A stretch of 64,000 nucleotides of DNA, taken from positions 7,062,501 through 7,126,500 of the forward strand of contig CM067527.1 in NCBI GenBank assembly GCA_034509925.1, read 5' to 3'. A model generated the notes under the pieces. It ran no database searches. It worked only from the letters and a program-made list of their open reading frames with translations, and was not told where the DNA came from. This DNA is from Hirudinaria manillensis (Eukaryota; Annelida; Clitellata; Hirudinida; Hirudinidae). This document shows, one piece after another, positions 52,215 through 64,000 of this stretch (position 1 is its first letter; each line of letters opens with the position of its first letter). A program made the translations under genes and the position numbers.

Positions 52215-55200
52215 TCAAGAAACGAGGCAGCGTTGATTTCGAAAGGCGTCCTGCACCCTACTGGAGTGGCCGAACCGGGACTGGTCGAGTGCCCTCATCA
52301 ACTCCCTGAAGACCGAGGTCACCCTCCAGTTGAGCATCGCAGAACATTCCATGAAACTGCATTTCATCTGCTTCTTCACCAGATTCGCCTGCTCTTGGCG
52401 ATTGAGACGGAGCTGTGTTTGAGAAGGATCGATAGATGGATGAACGGATGAATGAATGGATGAACGCATGATTGAACGGACGGAAGAATGGACAGATGGA
52501 TGGATGAGCGGATGAATGAAAGAATGGACGCCGGACGGATGGATGGATGAATGGATATATGCCTAGGAATGAAATATGAGTGTAAACAAACAACCATGTC
52601 CCCAGTCCAAGATTTCTCCTTATTAAAAAGGTTGAAAAGATTAAAACCATTTTTAAATTAAAAAATGCAAATAATTCCACACGTTGTTTTTTCAAATTAA
52701 ATTTATATTCAAGGCACGCTTCATTACAAGAAATTAAATTCGTTATTCTTATTTTCCATTAATTTTTTTTCAATTTTATAAAATAATATTGGCTGCATAA
52801 TTATATTAATATTAATATAATATATTATATTATTTATTAATATATATTAATTAATATTAATATCTCCACGGAATGTCCTGGGGAAAGATTGATTGAGGGT
52901 GTGTGGGTGTAATTAACATAATTCACTGTTGCCGACGGCTATGACAATGAAAATGGTGATGGCGATGATGACGATAATTGTGCAGTTATGATGATGGTTA
53001 TGATGCAGTGATGATGATGATGGTGGTTATGATGCAGTGATGATGATGATGGTGGTTATGATGCAGTGATGATGATGATGGTGGTGGTAATGGCGAAGAT
53101 GATGACATGTTGATGGAAAAAGTATCAACATTCGGCCATAAGAGAGTGCAAACATGTTTTGTAAAAAGAAATTTTCTCTACAAAATAATGTTCACGAAAC
53201 AAAAGCTGTTTTGAATAATAATAATAATAATAATAATAATATTATATTATTATAATATTATAATATTATTATATTATTATAATATTATATTATAATATAA
53301 TAATATTATTAATAACTACTAAATATATTAATAATTACTAAACATATTATCTTTTTTAATAGATTTTAATAAACAACTGCTAAACAAGGAGAGTATGACG
53401 TCACCAAACAGTCAGATAGGAAAAGTGAAGGAAAGAGTACTTTAACGATAACGACGACGACGATGATGATGATGATGATGATGATGAGGGGGTGGTGATG
53501 ATGATGATGATGAATGATGACGCAAGATGGTGACGGTAACAGCGAGTCACCCAGGTGATGGATTTCCATTTGGAAAGTTTAAAAGAAAGTCCGTTGGGGT
53601 TTGTAACCTTCAATTACGTTGTAATTTAGGTCCGGTGCTTCTGGGATGTTCTTTTCTTTGCTTTTGACGGATGGACGGATGGGCGAGGGAGTGCATGGAT
53701 GGGTGAATGAATGAATGAATGCAAGGGCAGGTTATTGAGTTCAAGAATGGGTCAACGAGTGCTCGGATGAATGCAGCGTAGGGCGAGTGGGTGAATGAAT
53801 GAATGAATGCAAGGGCAGGTTATTGAGTTCAAGAATGGGTCAACGAGTGCTCGGATGAATGCAGCGTAGGGCGAGTGGGTGAATGAATGAATGAACGAAC
53901 GAACGGACCGACGAAAGAAACTTTAAGCAACATTTATTCACGTCCACCCACGTGATCCGAGACTTGAATAATTAATTCTCCGCTGATTAATTTATTTGTC
54001 CAAGACTTCTCTCTCGAATCCACAGAAAATAAATCTGCTCCGATCTTATCCTCTTGACCTTTAACCTGCCTTTCAATCGACTCTTCTAGCCCTGTGGCGT
54101 TTAGAGCGTTGACCTCTGACCCGAGGACAGTCTTCGATTCGTGATCTATTTAAAGGACCTCTGAGCGAGTAAAAGGGAAACATTTGCACTTGAAAAGTGA
54201 ATTCAAAAATGTTTTCGGAGCAGGAAATAAAAACGTTTTCAAAAATATTTCGTTACGTTGATTAAGGTGAAACTTGGAGAATGAAGAAGAAGATGACGAT
54301 GATGATGATGATGGTGATGGTGATGATGAGGAGGAGGAGGATGAGATGCCGATGAGAGTGATGATAACGATGACCGAGGCACGGGTGATGACCTATGACA
54401 CGGGACTTCAATCGTCCAATGAGAACCAATCAATCAAAGAGGCTTCCCTGGTATTGGCGGAATTTGAACGGAAGTATGACGTCATCCATCAAATAGGTCA
54501 AAGTCAGGTGACGTAGAGAAGATTCTTTTTCGTATTAAAACGTGTCATGCCATATTTCTTCCTTTTGGTGGTTATTGTCATTTATTTTATTTATTCATTT
54601 ATTTTATTTATTTATTTGTTTATTTATTTATGTCATTTATTTTATTTATTTATTTATTTGTTTATTTATTTATTCATTTATTTTATTTATTTATTTGTTT
54701 ATTTATTTATTTATTTATTTATTCGATACATTTATCATATTGCACCGCGTTGATAATCATATTTAATAAATGTAAATGTTTCTGTTTAAATAGTCTCTTA
54801 ATTTTAAATGTTATGTTTCGAATCTTATTCAATCATTATCATAATCATTACCTTTCACTTCAGCTTTTAAGATGGCGTCCGAGGGCAGTTAAAGTTTGTC
54901 GTTAAGGAAACAATTGTGAAAGTTATTTTTACAAATAATTTAACCAATGTTACGAAATCATTACTTATAATAAATAAGTAAATAATTGAATATAATTGAA
55001 ATAACATCGATGGTGATAATGATGATGATGATGATGACTATGACGTCGACGGCGTTTAGTTCACGAGCTCACAGTTGAACACACGATGATTTTGACTTTT
55101 GTTATCTTTTTTAATTTTTTTTTAAAGGAAAAATCACAATTTAAAACATTCAAACATTCAAATGGACCAATCAGCGACCTTTGAAAAGCACTCACGTGAT

Positions 55201-56455
55201 GTTTATCGCTGATGAGAGTCGATCCGACGACGCCGTCCGCGTTGCCATGACTGCCACCGCTACCGTGGCAACAGGAGGTTAGACCGTTCTGGATGCCGAC
55301 GGCGCCCTGGTAGCCCTGGCCGCTCGAACTTCCGGTTTGATGACGACGACGATGATGATGGTGGTGGTTGTGGTGGTGGTGATGATGATGATGGTGGTTG
55401 TCGCAACTGTTCCAGCCGGCGATGCCACTGCCTGAGGCTTGGGAGAGACTCGTCAGAAGGTCCAGTTTGTTGGCGACTACGAGTACTGGAAGTGTACGTG
55501 TATTGAGGTGAGCACGTGTGTGTGTGTTTGTGTGTGCGTGCGTGTGTAATTAATAAAGTTATATTATAATTATAAATATAATTAATAAAATAAAGCAATA
55601 AATTTTATAAATAGACAATAATGATTAATTGCACACAGATACTTCTTGAATGGGTAGCAAAAAATTCGGTTATTTGTGACGTAATAATACTAGATTTTAT
55701 ATAAATCCAAAAAAAGAGGGTCAGACCGAGGGGATATTTTCCCGCTAATGGGCATACATTAATCACACGGATTTGTTTAGATTTGCATTCTTTATGCATA
55801 AAAATTACAACACAAATCAACAAAAAAAACCTCCCGAACGGTAAAATTCATTAAGAGGCATTCTTAGAAGAAAGAATACAAGTACGAGTACAAGTACTCG
55901 CAGGGATTAAGTACCACTGCAGGTAGCACGCGGTTGCACCAAGACAACCACCTCACTCACCTGGGACATCGTGAAGGTTCCTGGACTTTTGTATCTGCTC
56001 GAACATGGCGCGAACGTAACGGAAGCTCTCGTCGTCTGTGATGTCGTAGACGAGCAGGTAGGCGGAGGCGTTGCGCAGGCAAAAGCCGCGGTAGTCCGAC
56101 CATTCTTGGAGCGAAGACGCGGGAAAGTTGGTCACCTGACTGCAATCCACCAGCTTCACCTGGAGTTATTGATGGACTGAACAGGTGGATGAAAGAGGCA
56201 ATGAAAACTTGCAGCTAGTTCGAGTAAATAACCACTTTCAATGGAATTTCACAGTGACTTAATTTATTAAATATCTCGCCAGGGGGCGGGAAATGCCTCT
56301 TTTCACTCAACTCATCTAAATTTCATGTCCGCCTTAGATAATGCCTTTGTACGAGTTTTTAATTATTATTATTATTATCATCATCATTATCATTATTATT
56401 ATTATTTTTATTATTATTATTATTATTATCATCATTATCATTATTATTATTATTG

Positions 56456-56493
<38 letters not shown>

Positions 56494-57906
56494 TGGCCTT
56501 GGCGGATTTGTCTGGCATTTTTTGAATAACCGATGATGTCACGGTTCACTGACTTTATACCTTTGACGTCGTCACGCTTCGTTTCACATTGTCATGTCAC
56601 TCGACAATGCGGATTGTCACGCTTTGATGCTCTAAAGTCGTGAAGTGGAAATGAGAGATGCGCCTTTTACGTCTTGATGAAGTGAGTGCAAGTGAGTGAG
56701 CGGGTGAGTTTGTGAGTGAGTTCGAGTGAGTGAGTGAGTGAGTGAGTGAGTGAGTGAGTGAGTGAGTGAGTGAGTGAGTGAGTGAGTGAGTGAGTGAGTG
56801 AGTGAGTGAGTGAGTGAGTGAGTGAGTGAGTGAGTGAGTGAGTGAGTGAGTGAGTGAGTGAGTGAGTGAGTGAGTGAGTGAGTGAGTGAGTGAGTGAGTG
56901 AGTGAGTGAGTGAGTGAGTGAGTGAGTGAGTGAGTGAGTGAGTGAGTGAGTGAGTGAGTGAGTGAGTGAGTGAGTGAGTGAGTGAGTGAGTGAGTGAGTG
57001 AGTGAGTGAGTGAGTGAGTGAGTGAGTGAGTGAGTGAGTGAGTGAGTGAGTGAGTGAGTGAGTGAGTGAGTGAGTGAGTGAGTGAGTGAGTGAGTGAGTG
57101 AGTGAGTGAGTGAGTGAGTGAGTGAGTGAGTGAGTGAGTGAGTGAGTGAGTGAGTGAGTGAGTGAGTGAGTGAGTGAGTGAGTGAGTGAGTGAGTGAGTG
57201 AGTGAGTGAGTGAGTGAGTGAGTGAGTGAGTGAGTGAGTGAGTGAGTGAGTGAGTGAGTGAGTGAGTGAGTGAGTGAGTGAGTGAGTGAGTGAGTGAGTG
57301 AGTGAGTGAGTTTACGAAGAAATGAATTAAGCCGGACATGATGAGATTGATCGATTCTTGCGCCGTCCTAAGAATTTCTAGATGAAAAATGTCCTCTCCT
57401 TAATGGAAATAACCTGAGCACGGCAAAAAGGTCACGTCGAAGTTCAAAAGTTCAGGTCATTGAGAGGTCATCGAGAGCCACGACGACGAGCGTACCTAGC
57501 AACCGTAAGCAAGTATCAAGTACCCGATTACCTCGTAAATTCGTTCATTGACGACAAGCGTGACGTAATGGTAGTCCTTCAAGCTGGTGCCCCGATACGC
57601 TTCGCTGAACTCGTTGTAGACAAACTGACGCAGCATGGCCGTCTTGCCGACACCGGAAGCGCCCATGACGACGATGGTCACGTGGTGGATGCCCGACTTC
57701 ATTTCCGGCTGTTGGGACTGGGCGGACTGAAATTGTTGTTGTTGTTGTTGCTGCTGCTGCTGTTGATGACGTTCTTGAAGTTGAGTTTCTTGTTGTTGTT
57801 GCTGTTGTTGGACGTCGATGACGTCAGGAAGAGACGAGCATGTCGACGCATGCGCAGAGTCGTTCTTGCGGTTGGTGAAGCGACGTCTCCGACGTTCTGT
57901 CGACAT
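52215..57906 (-). CDS. RASL10: RASL10-like atypical Ras GTPase with polyQ and polyHis tracts
   Basis: Small GTPase closest to RASL10A/B (RRP22/RRP17). Four exons: 57906-57532, 56159-55961, 55485-55196 and 52412-52215. Phases agree, giving 353 residues against about 200 in vertebrate RASL10. Residues 1-70 are basic then Gln-rich (two polyQ runs at about 33-39 and 48-58). G1 is VVMGASGVGKTAMLRQF (P-loop 82-89), then YNEFSEAY. The G3 site reads KLVDCSQ instead of DTAGQ, followed by LQEWSDYRGF, as in RASL10 (LQEWAD). YLLVYDITDDESF follows, G4 is NKLD (197-200), and G5 is MECSAMLNW (about 310-316). Between G4 and G5 lies an insert of about 90 residues with eight then four consecutive His and many Gly/Ser. 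The protein ends in a CaaX box, CLVS, so prenylation and membrane targeting are expected. A second in-frame ATG lies upstream at 57951. AATAAA at 52115-52110 follows the stop by 100 nt. Confidence 0.88.
52430..52560 (-). repeat. Degenerate GGAT/GAAT repeat abutting the last RASL10-like exon
   Basis: Imperfect GGATGAATG/ACGGATG units end about 20 bp from the 3' splice site at 52413. Read on the minus strand they are CAT/TCC/TTC-rich, so they form the pyrimidine-rich tract of that acceptor. Confidence 0.7.
52967..53097 (+). repeat. 29-bp minisatellite, 3-4 copies
   Basis: Tandem units of about 29 bp containing GGTTATGATGCAGTG followed by GATGATGATGATGGTG, within the last RASL10-like intron. 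A related GATG-rich tract lies at 53455-53520. Confidence 0.8.
53697..53891 (+). repeat. Tandem duplication of an approximately 87-bp unit
   Basis: A block beginning GGGTGAATGAATGAATGAAT and containing GCAAGGGCAGGTTATTGAG and GCAGCGTAGGGCGAGT occurs twice in a row, with a third partial start after it. The copies look identical. It lies in the last intron of the RASL10-like gene. Confidence 0.85.
54570..54723 (+). repeat. (TTTA)n tract
   Basis: Imperfect ATTT units with TTTG and CATT variants, inside the last RASL10-like intron. The hydrophobic Phe/Ile/Leu/Tyr frames across it are artefacts. Confidence 0.9.
56362..56492 (+). repeat. (ATT)n microsatellite with ATC interruptions
   Basis: About 130 bp of ATT units with a few ATC and TTT variants in the first RASL10-like intron. 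Confidence 0.93.
56725..57310 (+). repeat. (GTGA)n tetranucleotide array, about 0.59 kb
   Basis: About 146 units of GTGA with no interruption seen, in the first intron (57531-56160) of the RASL10-like gene. On the gene's sense strand it reads (TCAC)n. It makes up nearly half of that intron, so its length could change intron size between individuals. The THSL-periodic open frame is an artefact. Confidence 0.97.
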
Positions 57907-59272
57907 GGTTTGGACGCCTGAGGACCACAGGATGAGGACTGGACTCTTCATTTATGACGACTTCTCAGTCGGGATCCTGAAGGTCCAGTTTTTTGTTATT
58001 TAATGTATTGTATGGTATTGTATTACATCGCAATGCATTGTATATTATATTGTATTGCATTATTTAATTAATACAGCTATTTACTTTATTTATTCTCAGC
58101 AACCTCTCAATCCAATGTTACTCCTCATCCCTCAATCCTTCCATCCTTTCTTTCTTGATTCTTTTTTTTCTCTCCTTTTCTTGGTCTTCTTGGTAATCAA
58201 TTCCTCATCGTCGTCGTCGTCGTCCTGGAAAAGAAATCCTTCGTTGCTGATGGAGAACTGAATATAATCCGGAACGGATGGGAACTGAACCGGCTCGCGT
58301 ATTTGTGAGAATGACGACGACGATGACGACGACGACGATGGTGGTGATGATGACTGAGACGATGACGGTGATGATAGTGATGATCGTGATGACGATGGTA
58401 ATTGTGGGCAGTTATGATAATAATATTTGGGTTGTTGAAGTACCACTGTGACTGTTGCTTTTGTGATGGCACTTGAGTTGGTAATGGATTTCATGGACCG
58501 ACTGGTTCTACAGGATGGAAGGGTGGATGAATGGATGGATGGATGGACGGACGGACGGATGGACAGAAGTATTGCTTTTGTAAGAGTGGAAAAAGTTAAA
58601 ACGAAAAACGTAAGGACAAGAAATTCTAGAAGTTTGAACACCTCATCTCCTTCTCAACTTCTGGTGTTGACATCTAATTTCTCTTCATTTCGTCAGGAAT
58701 TCTTTTGATTTATTTAAATACCTGGTTTAAAATATCGCAAATTTTGCTTTGTGATGGAATTTTAAAATCCGAAGAAAAAAATCATTAAAGAAATAGATAG
58801 GTGGAGTGAAGAATGGATGGATGGACGGACGGACGGACGGAGGGGTGGATGGATGGATGGATGGATGGATGGATGGACAGATGGCTGGGATGTCAGATGG
58901 ATGAACCGATAGACTTGAGATTTGAAGATCTTCGACCTTAGATCATAAAAATTGACAAAGTACAAATTTTTCAAATCATGGGATTTCACAGAATTAAATA
59001 ACAATGGTTTTATCATTAAATAGAAGTTAATTCGAAACAGTGCAGTATTTATGAGAACATTGTTATCTTTTAATGTATTAATGATATTAATAACATTAAT
59101 AATTATTCAGTTACAAGCATGGCTTAAATTTATAAGTAAACAGATGATGCAAACATACATAAACATGTATCAATAAATTACGTATGTATACCTGAATTTG
59201 TGCAAATGTTTGTTTGAATTTAATTGACACATCAGACTGGTAATTTAAGATCACGTTTTGCTAATATATTTA
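57907..59272. other. Upstream of the RASL10-like gene, no recognised gene
   Basis: Probable promoter region of the RASL10-like gene at the left end. A minus-strand frame at 58132-58641 encodes Ser-rich sequence from a GATGAC repeat, then a more ordinary stretch (IREPVQFPSVPDYIQF), an Asp run and a Lys/Arg-rich tail. It could be a terminal exon but matches nothing I know. Short GGAT/GGAC tracts lie at 58515-58562 and 58810-58880. Confidence 0.45.
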
Positions 59273-59625
59273 TATAATATAATATAATATAATATAATAT
59301 AATATAATATAATATAATATAATATAATATAATATAATATAATATAATATAATATAATATAATATAATATAATATAATTATGAGGGGTTCGCCCGTATAA
59401 TAATAATATAATATAATATAATATATAATGTAATATAATATAATATAATATAATATAATATAATATAATTTAATATAATATAATATAATATAATATAATA
59501 TAATATAATATAATATAATATATAATGTAATATAATATAATTTGTAACATAATATATAATATAATATAATATAATATAATATAATATAATATAATATAAT
59601 ATAATATAATATAATATAATATAAT
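59273..59625 (+). repeat. (ATAAT)n pentanucleotide array
   Basis: Mostly TATAA/ATAAT units in several blocks, interrupted by a unique GC-rich insert (GAGGGGTTCGCCCGT) at about 59382-59396 and by ATATAATGT and TTTGTAACA variants. It is nearly pure A/T apart from the insert. Confidence 0.95.
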
Positions 59626-59867
59626 ATGCATAATCTAAAATATGTTTATTAAACGAATTTTCTCACAAAAGTTAAAAGGCGAAAGTAATTCATTTCTTTG
59701 AAAATAAACACGTCTTTCTTGCTTTAAATTAGCATTTCTCTCCTTTCAGATTCCTGGAATGACTGAATAATAACACAATAAACAAAAAAAAACAGGACAC
59801 CAAAAGCATCAACTACAGTTGATCATATTCATCCACTCATCTAGCAGCATCCAATCATTGGTCTCTC

Positions 59868-60058
59868 CGTCCGTCCATCCATCATCCATCCATCCATCCA
59901 TCCATCCATCCATCCATCCATCCATCCATCCATCCATCCATCCATCCATCCATCCATCCATCCATCCATCCATCCATCCATCCATCCATCCATCCATCCA
60001 TCCATCCATCCATCCATCCATCCATCCATCCATCCATCCATCCATCCATCCATCCATC
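59868..60058 (+). repeat. (CCAT)n tetranucleotide array, about 0.19 kb
   Basis: About 47 CCAT units starting with a CCGT variant edge, the same edge type as the array at 45.0 kb. No gene overlaps it. Confidence 0.96.
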
Positions 60059-62469
60059 CGTAACTCCGCCCAACCAGCCATCCATTTGACTAAATATCTC
60101 TAGTCATGAATTCCTTATAAATCTCCACCAAAAACGTCCGAAAGGATCTTTTTATCGAAGGTCATGTCAAGAATTTTCTTCTTTTACACCCATTTATTTA
60201 TTTAACAACACAAATTTTCATCAATTCATCCATCCATTCAGTCATTCATCCTATCGCTCACTCACTCACTCATTCACTCATTCTTTCTTTTCTTTCCATC
60301 ATTGGAATAATTCATGAAATCCAAAACCTCTTGTGGTGAATTTCTGACCACCAACAGAAGAAAAAAGGAGCTACATAAATCATAAAACTTGGAATATATA
60401 ACAAAATATTGCTTAAATAATAATAAATCGGTACATAAATAATAAAATGTTACGTAATCTTAACATAAATGACTGAAAGAGTCTCAAGGGTGAAGGGACA
60501 TGTTTTGTGCAGACGCGAGGAAAGAAAGAATGTAATAATAAAAGAATAAAAAATCAAAAAAAATCACAAAAACGGAGAAAATTCTCAGCCACCTCTTCCG
60601 GAGAACAACTGTTTCTACGTGGGTGTCTTCAAGTGACGTCATTCGGGAAATTGTGGATTTTAATATTTAAAGATAATAATATTAATAAATTATTGAAACG
60701 CTCAAAATATAAAATTATTAAATGCAAAATAATATTTAATATTACACAATATAATGGTTATTGATTGATATTATATTAATTGATATGATATTATAATTAT
60801 TAATTATATCTTCTAAACTTACAAAGTAATAATAATTAATTAAATTAATTATCATTGTAATAATAATAATTAACAATCATTATTTTCTAATCATGGTGAT
60901 TAATATTATAATTATTTGTATCATAATAAAATTCTACATTGCATTGGAGTATGTTATATATAATATTATATGTTATAATATGTTATTATTATTATTATAT
61001 CTGCATTTAGATATTACAGAATAAATTGGTAAACTTAATTAAGCTTATAAACATAAAGCTTATTTACATTTTATAAAGTTTTTTTTATTTTTTATAAATA
61101 ATGTATGACGTGGAATGTACTTTACTCTGTTTGCATAAGCTCGAGGTAGTAGTAGATCAATGGACGTAATTTATTTATTATTGTAATAATATTATATTTA
61201 TAATATTTATCTATAATAATTTATATTATATTATAATAATAATTATAATAATGAACTGTTATAATACCACGTCATCTCGTTAAGGATAATTTAATAAAAT
61301 CAATCGATTTTTAATTTAAAATTCGCACCTAACATCCAAGCAATTGACAAATTAATTCTTTTAATGTCTGACGATTGATCTTCTTCTTTTTATTTACATT
61401 CCTTCGTTCTCGTTCGCCATCAAAGAACCATCAATCCAATACTCAACAACAACAACAACAGCGCATTTTTTCCTCCATTCTTTTGTCAGACCATCCTGCT
61501 AGGAATTCCTGTTGGTCTAAAAATATTTCCTCTTGCGCCTTATTGTTATTATTATTATTATTACTATTATTAATATTATTATTTTTAACAAGTTAAATAA
61601 TGAATTACAAATACATTGTAAGGTCATTTCAGACCTCCGTCAGTATCGTCCTATTAAATATTTACAAACCTTGCAACGTAAACTTCAACGTTTGTTTTCA
61701 AACGATTTTAAATTAAATTTGCCTTTCAAAAGGGGAATAAATTTACATTTACGAAAATTAAATAGAATGTTTGAATGAAAATATGGCATAATAATTTTCT
61801 ATAAATGAAAATATGGCATAATAACTAACTTTGGACGAAAATATGGAATACGATGTTAAGAATAATATGTTTACATGTAAACATGGAATAATAATAATAT
61901 GTTTAAACGAAAATATGGCATAATAATTCGTTTGAATGAAATTTTATAATAATAACATATAATAATAAATGAAAATATGCCAAAATAATTTGTTTAAATG
62001 GAAACTGAAAGCTAGAAAAAAACCCCAAATTTTTTGCTTCTTTGTGTCTTTGTAAATTTGACAAATTATCGGGGATTTCATTTGCAAAGCTTTTAGCAAA
62101 CTATTTTCGTTGGCTCCGTTGAAATCAATCCGAAAACTTATAGGTTAATTATTAAATTAATGTGCGTTTATTAAATTTATATTATTAAATTATTATTATA
62201 ATATTGTATTAATAGTATCAATATTAATATTATTATCAATATTAATTATTAATTTATTATTTATTAATATTATTTAATAATATTGTGTAACCCGTTGATT
62301 TTGGCCTATGATGACCGATGAACATTGATTATAATTATTTCATTAAATTAATGGTAATTGATCGAAAATTGTAATCATCTGTCTTTTTTTTTATAATCAT
62401 TATCATCATTATTATCTTCTTCTTTATAATATTAATGTTATTATTATTATTGCTAAAATAACAACTACG

Positions 62470-62510
<41 letters not shown>

Positions 62511-64000
62511 TGGGGCAATAATTCTTTGTCTTATCGCCAAACTCTTATTTGCATATTCCAGGCATATTTACGTTAAAAAAACCGTGAAAAAGGTTTCCGT
62601 GTGTTTGCAATGAAGTCATTTGGAACGGAATTATCATTGCCATGTGTGGTGATGACGACGACGACGACGACGATGATGATGATGGTGATGGTGGTGGTGA
62701 TAATGATGATGACATTGTTTTGATTATATCGCTATTACTTAATTTTAATCATTATTATCATTAATACGTTGAGTGATAAATGATTTCACGGTAACAGTGA
62801 TGGCGAAGATGACGACGACGACGATGCCCACGACGTTGATGAAAATTAGAGCATCAGAGACGCACGCAACGGACATTTCAAATTCGACTGATCAAATGAG
62901 ATAAAAATTCGTTCGCGGAAAACAAATAATCTTAAATAAAGTTTATTATCCATATAAATTATCATTATTATTAATATTATTATTATGATTAATAATATAT
63001 GATAATATATAATAATAATAATAATAATATATATAACATATAATTATTTAATAACATTGTATAACCCGTTGATTTTAGCCTGTGATGATCGATAAACATT
63101 GATTATAATTATTTCAATGGATTAATATTATATCATAATAATATATGATAATAATAATGATACATATATAATAATATTATGTATATTATTAATATTATTA
63201 TTTTATTTATATTTACTAATGTAATAATAATAATATGATATTACTATTATTATTATAATATTATTATTATTATTAAGGAATTGTTGTTATATTTCATTAC
63301 GCTATTAATAAATTATCACATTGTTACTGGCTACTGTCACTTATTAACTTCATGAATGAATGTCTTAGTTTTTCAATCATTTTGAAATAAATTTTAAATA
63401 TGTTACATTTACATTTACTCTGTTATTTATAACAAATTAATAAAATAAATTATGAATAAAAAAAAATATTACCTTGAAATAATTAGAGAAAATAAATTCC
63501 AGATAGAAAAATGAGCATATTGACACAAAAAATCAATTCGAGAAAAAACTCTGTGTGTTGGCGCTGACAGCCGTGATGTGGAATAAACTCAAAAAAATGT
63601 CACGAGGTTCTGATAATGATTGCTTGTGCTGCAGCTGATGACGACGACGACGATGGCGATGGTGATGGTAGTAGTAGTGATGGTTTACCATCGTCGTCGT
63701 CGTCGTCGCCATCAACACCTGTTCGTGTTAACATCCTTGTACTACATAAAGCACGATATCCCCAATGAAGTCCTTAATGACATAGGATTAACTCCAACCT
63801 TTCACAGACTTTTTTTTACACACTTTCATCTTCCCATCCTTCAGTCCCCCATCAGTCTATCCGTCAATCCATCCCGGGTCTCAACCCTCCATCACCCATC
63901 CATAAAATCCATCCGTCCATCAATTCAGCCACTGGGCTACCAGGTTGCGTAAACTTGAAAAGATAATAATTGGTCGCAAGTCAGCATTTACCGTTTAAAC
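60059..64000. other. AT-rich, repeat-laden end of the window with no recognised gene
   Basis: Simple-sequence DNA with several ATT/AAT tracts (62468-62508, 63005-63030, 63225-63275), GACGAC/GATGAT tracts (62650-62712, 62800-62825, 63635-63715) and a repeated 65-bp block (62280-62345 and 63049-63115). The frames at 60507-60764 and 61533-61778 are Lys/Ile/Leu-rich and show no domain. A CCATC-type degenerate tract near 63835-63925 resembles the array edges seen elsewhere. Confidence 0.5.
62280..62345 (+). repeat. Dispersed 65-bp repeat, copy 1 (copy 2 at 63049-63115)
   Basis: Both copies contain TATAACCCGTTGATTTT-type sequence (GTGTAACCCG in copy 1), then GCCT-TGATGA-CGAT-AACATTGATTATAATTATTTCA, with about five differences. 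They are 770 bp apart in direct orientation. They may be part of a short interspersed element whose ends are blurred by the AT-rich flanks. Confidence 0.7.

Noticed and set aside
56632..57339. THSL-repeat open frame of 235 codons
   Set aside because: It is a translation of the (GTGA)n array in an intron of the RASL10-like gene and is not a protein.

Overview
This is a eukaryotic, AT-rich window from an animal. Every multi-exon gene has GT-AG introns with ordinary acceptor tracts, and the gene set (METTL3, B4GALT, LZIC, a P5B ATPase, FYCO1, a RASL10-type Ras) is metazoan. Introns are mostly short (about 0.1-1 kb) and packed with ATT, GATG, GGAT and GTGA repeats. Together with a GalNAc-transferase-like donor residue in the GT7 enzyme, this suggests an invertebrate, perhaps a spiralian. 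I cannot fix the phylum. All exon joins below were made by eye from splice sites, reading phase and similarity to known families.

Layout, left to right. 1-2611 (-): METTL3, the m6A methyltransferase, complete apart from its last few codons at the window edge. 2758-4723 (-): a second, intact METTL3 paralogue 146 bp upstream in tandem, with a different N-terminus. 5925-8768 (-): a six-exon beta-1,4-galactosyl/GalNAc-transferase. 9547-11901 (-): LZIC in five exons. 12275-21750 (+): a P5B-type ATPase (ATP13A family) in 28 exons, divergent from LZIC. 22-29 kb: an accessory block with three intronless UBE2Z-like ubiquitin-conjugating enzymes (two - and one +), two of them from a local duplication, plus remnants of two non-LTR retrotransposons. 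29-32.5 kb: no recognised gene. 32537-41708 (+): FYCO1 in 19 exons (RUN, coiled coil, FYVE, LIR, GOLD). 42-52 kb: a gene-poor stretch with kilobase-scale tetranucleotide arrays. 52215-57906 (-): a RASL10-like atypical Ras GTPase with polyQ and polyHis tracts, its introns full of simple repeats. 58-64 kb: simple-sequence DNA with no recognised gene.

The genes are not one pathway, but three clusters stand out. The METTL3 pair encodes two apparently active MT-A70 enzymes, only one of which keeps the WTAP-binding leader helix. The UBE2Z-like trio shares a His in place of the canonical Asn of the E2 HPN motif. FYCO1 has an exon in which the LC3-interacting motif sits just before a weak donor; reading through that donor would give a form without the GOLD domain. 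Microsatellite growth has visibly reached coding sequence in the RASL10-like gene.
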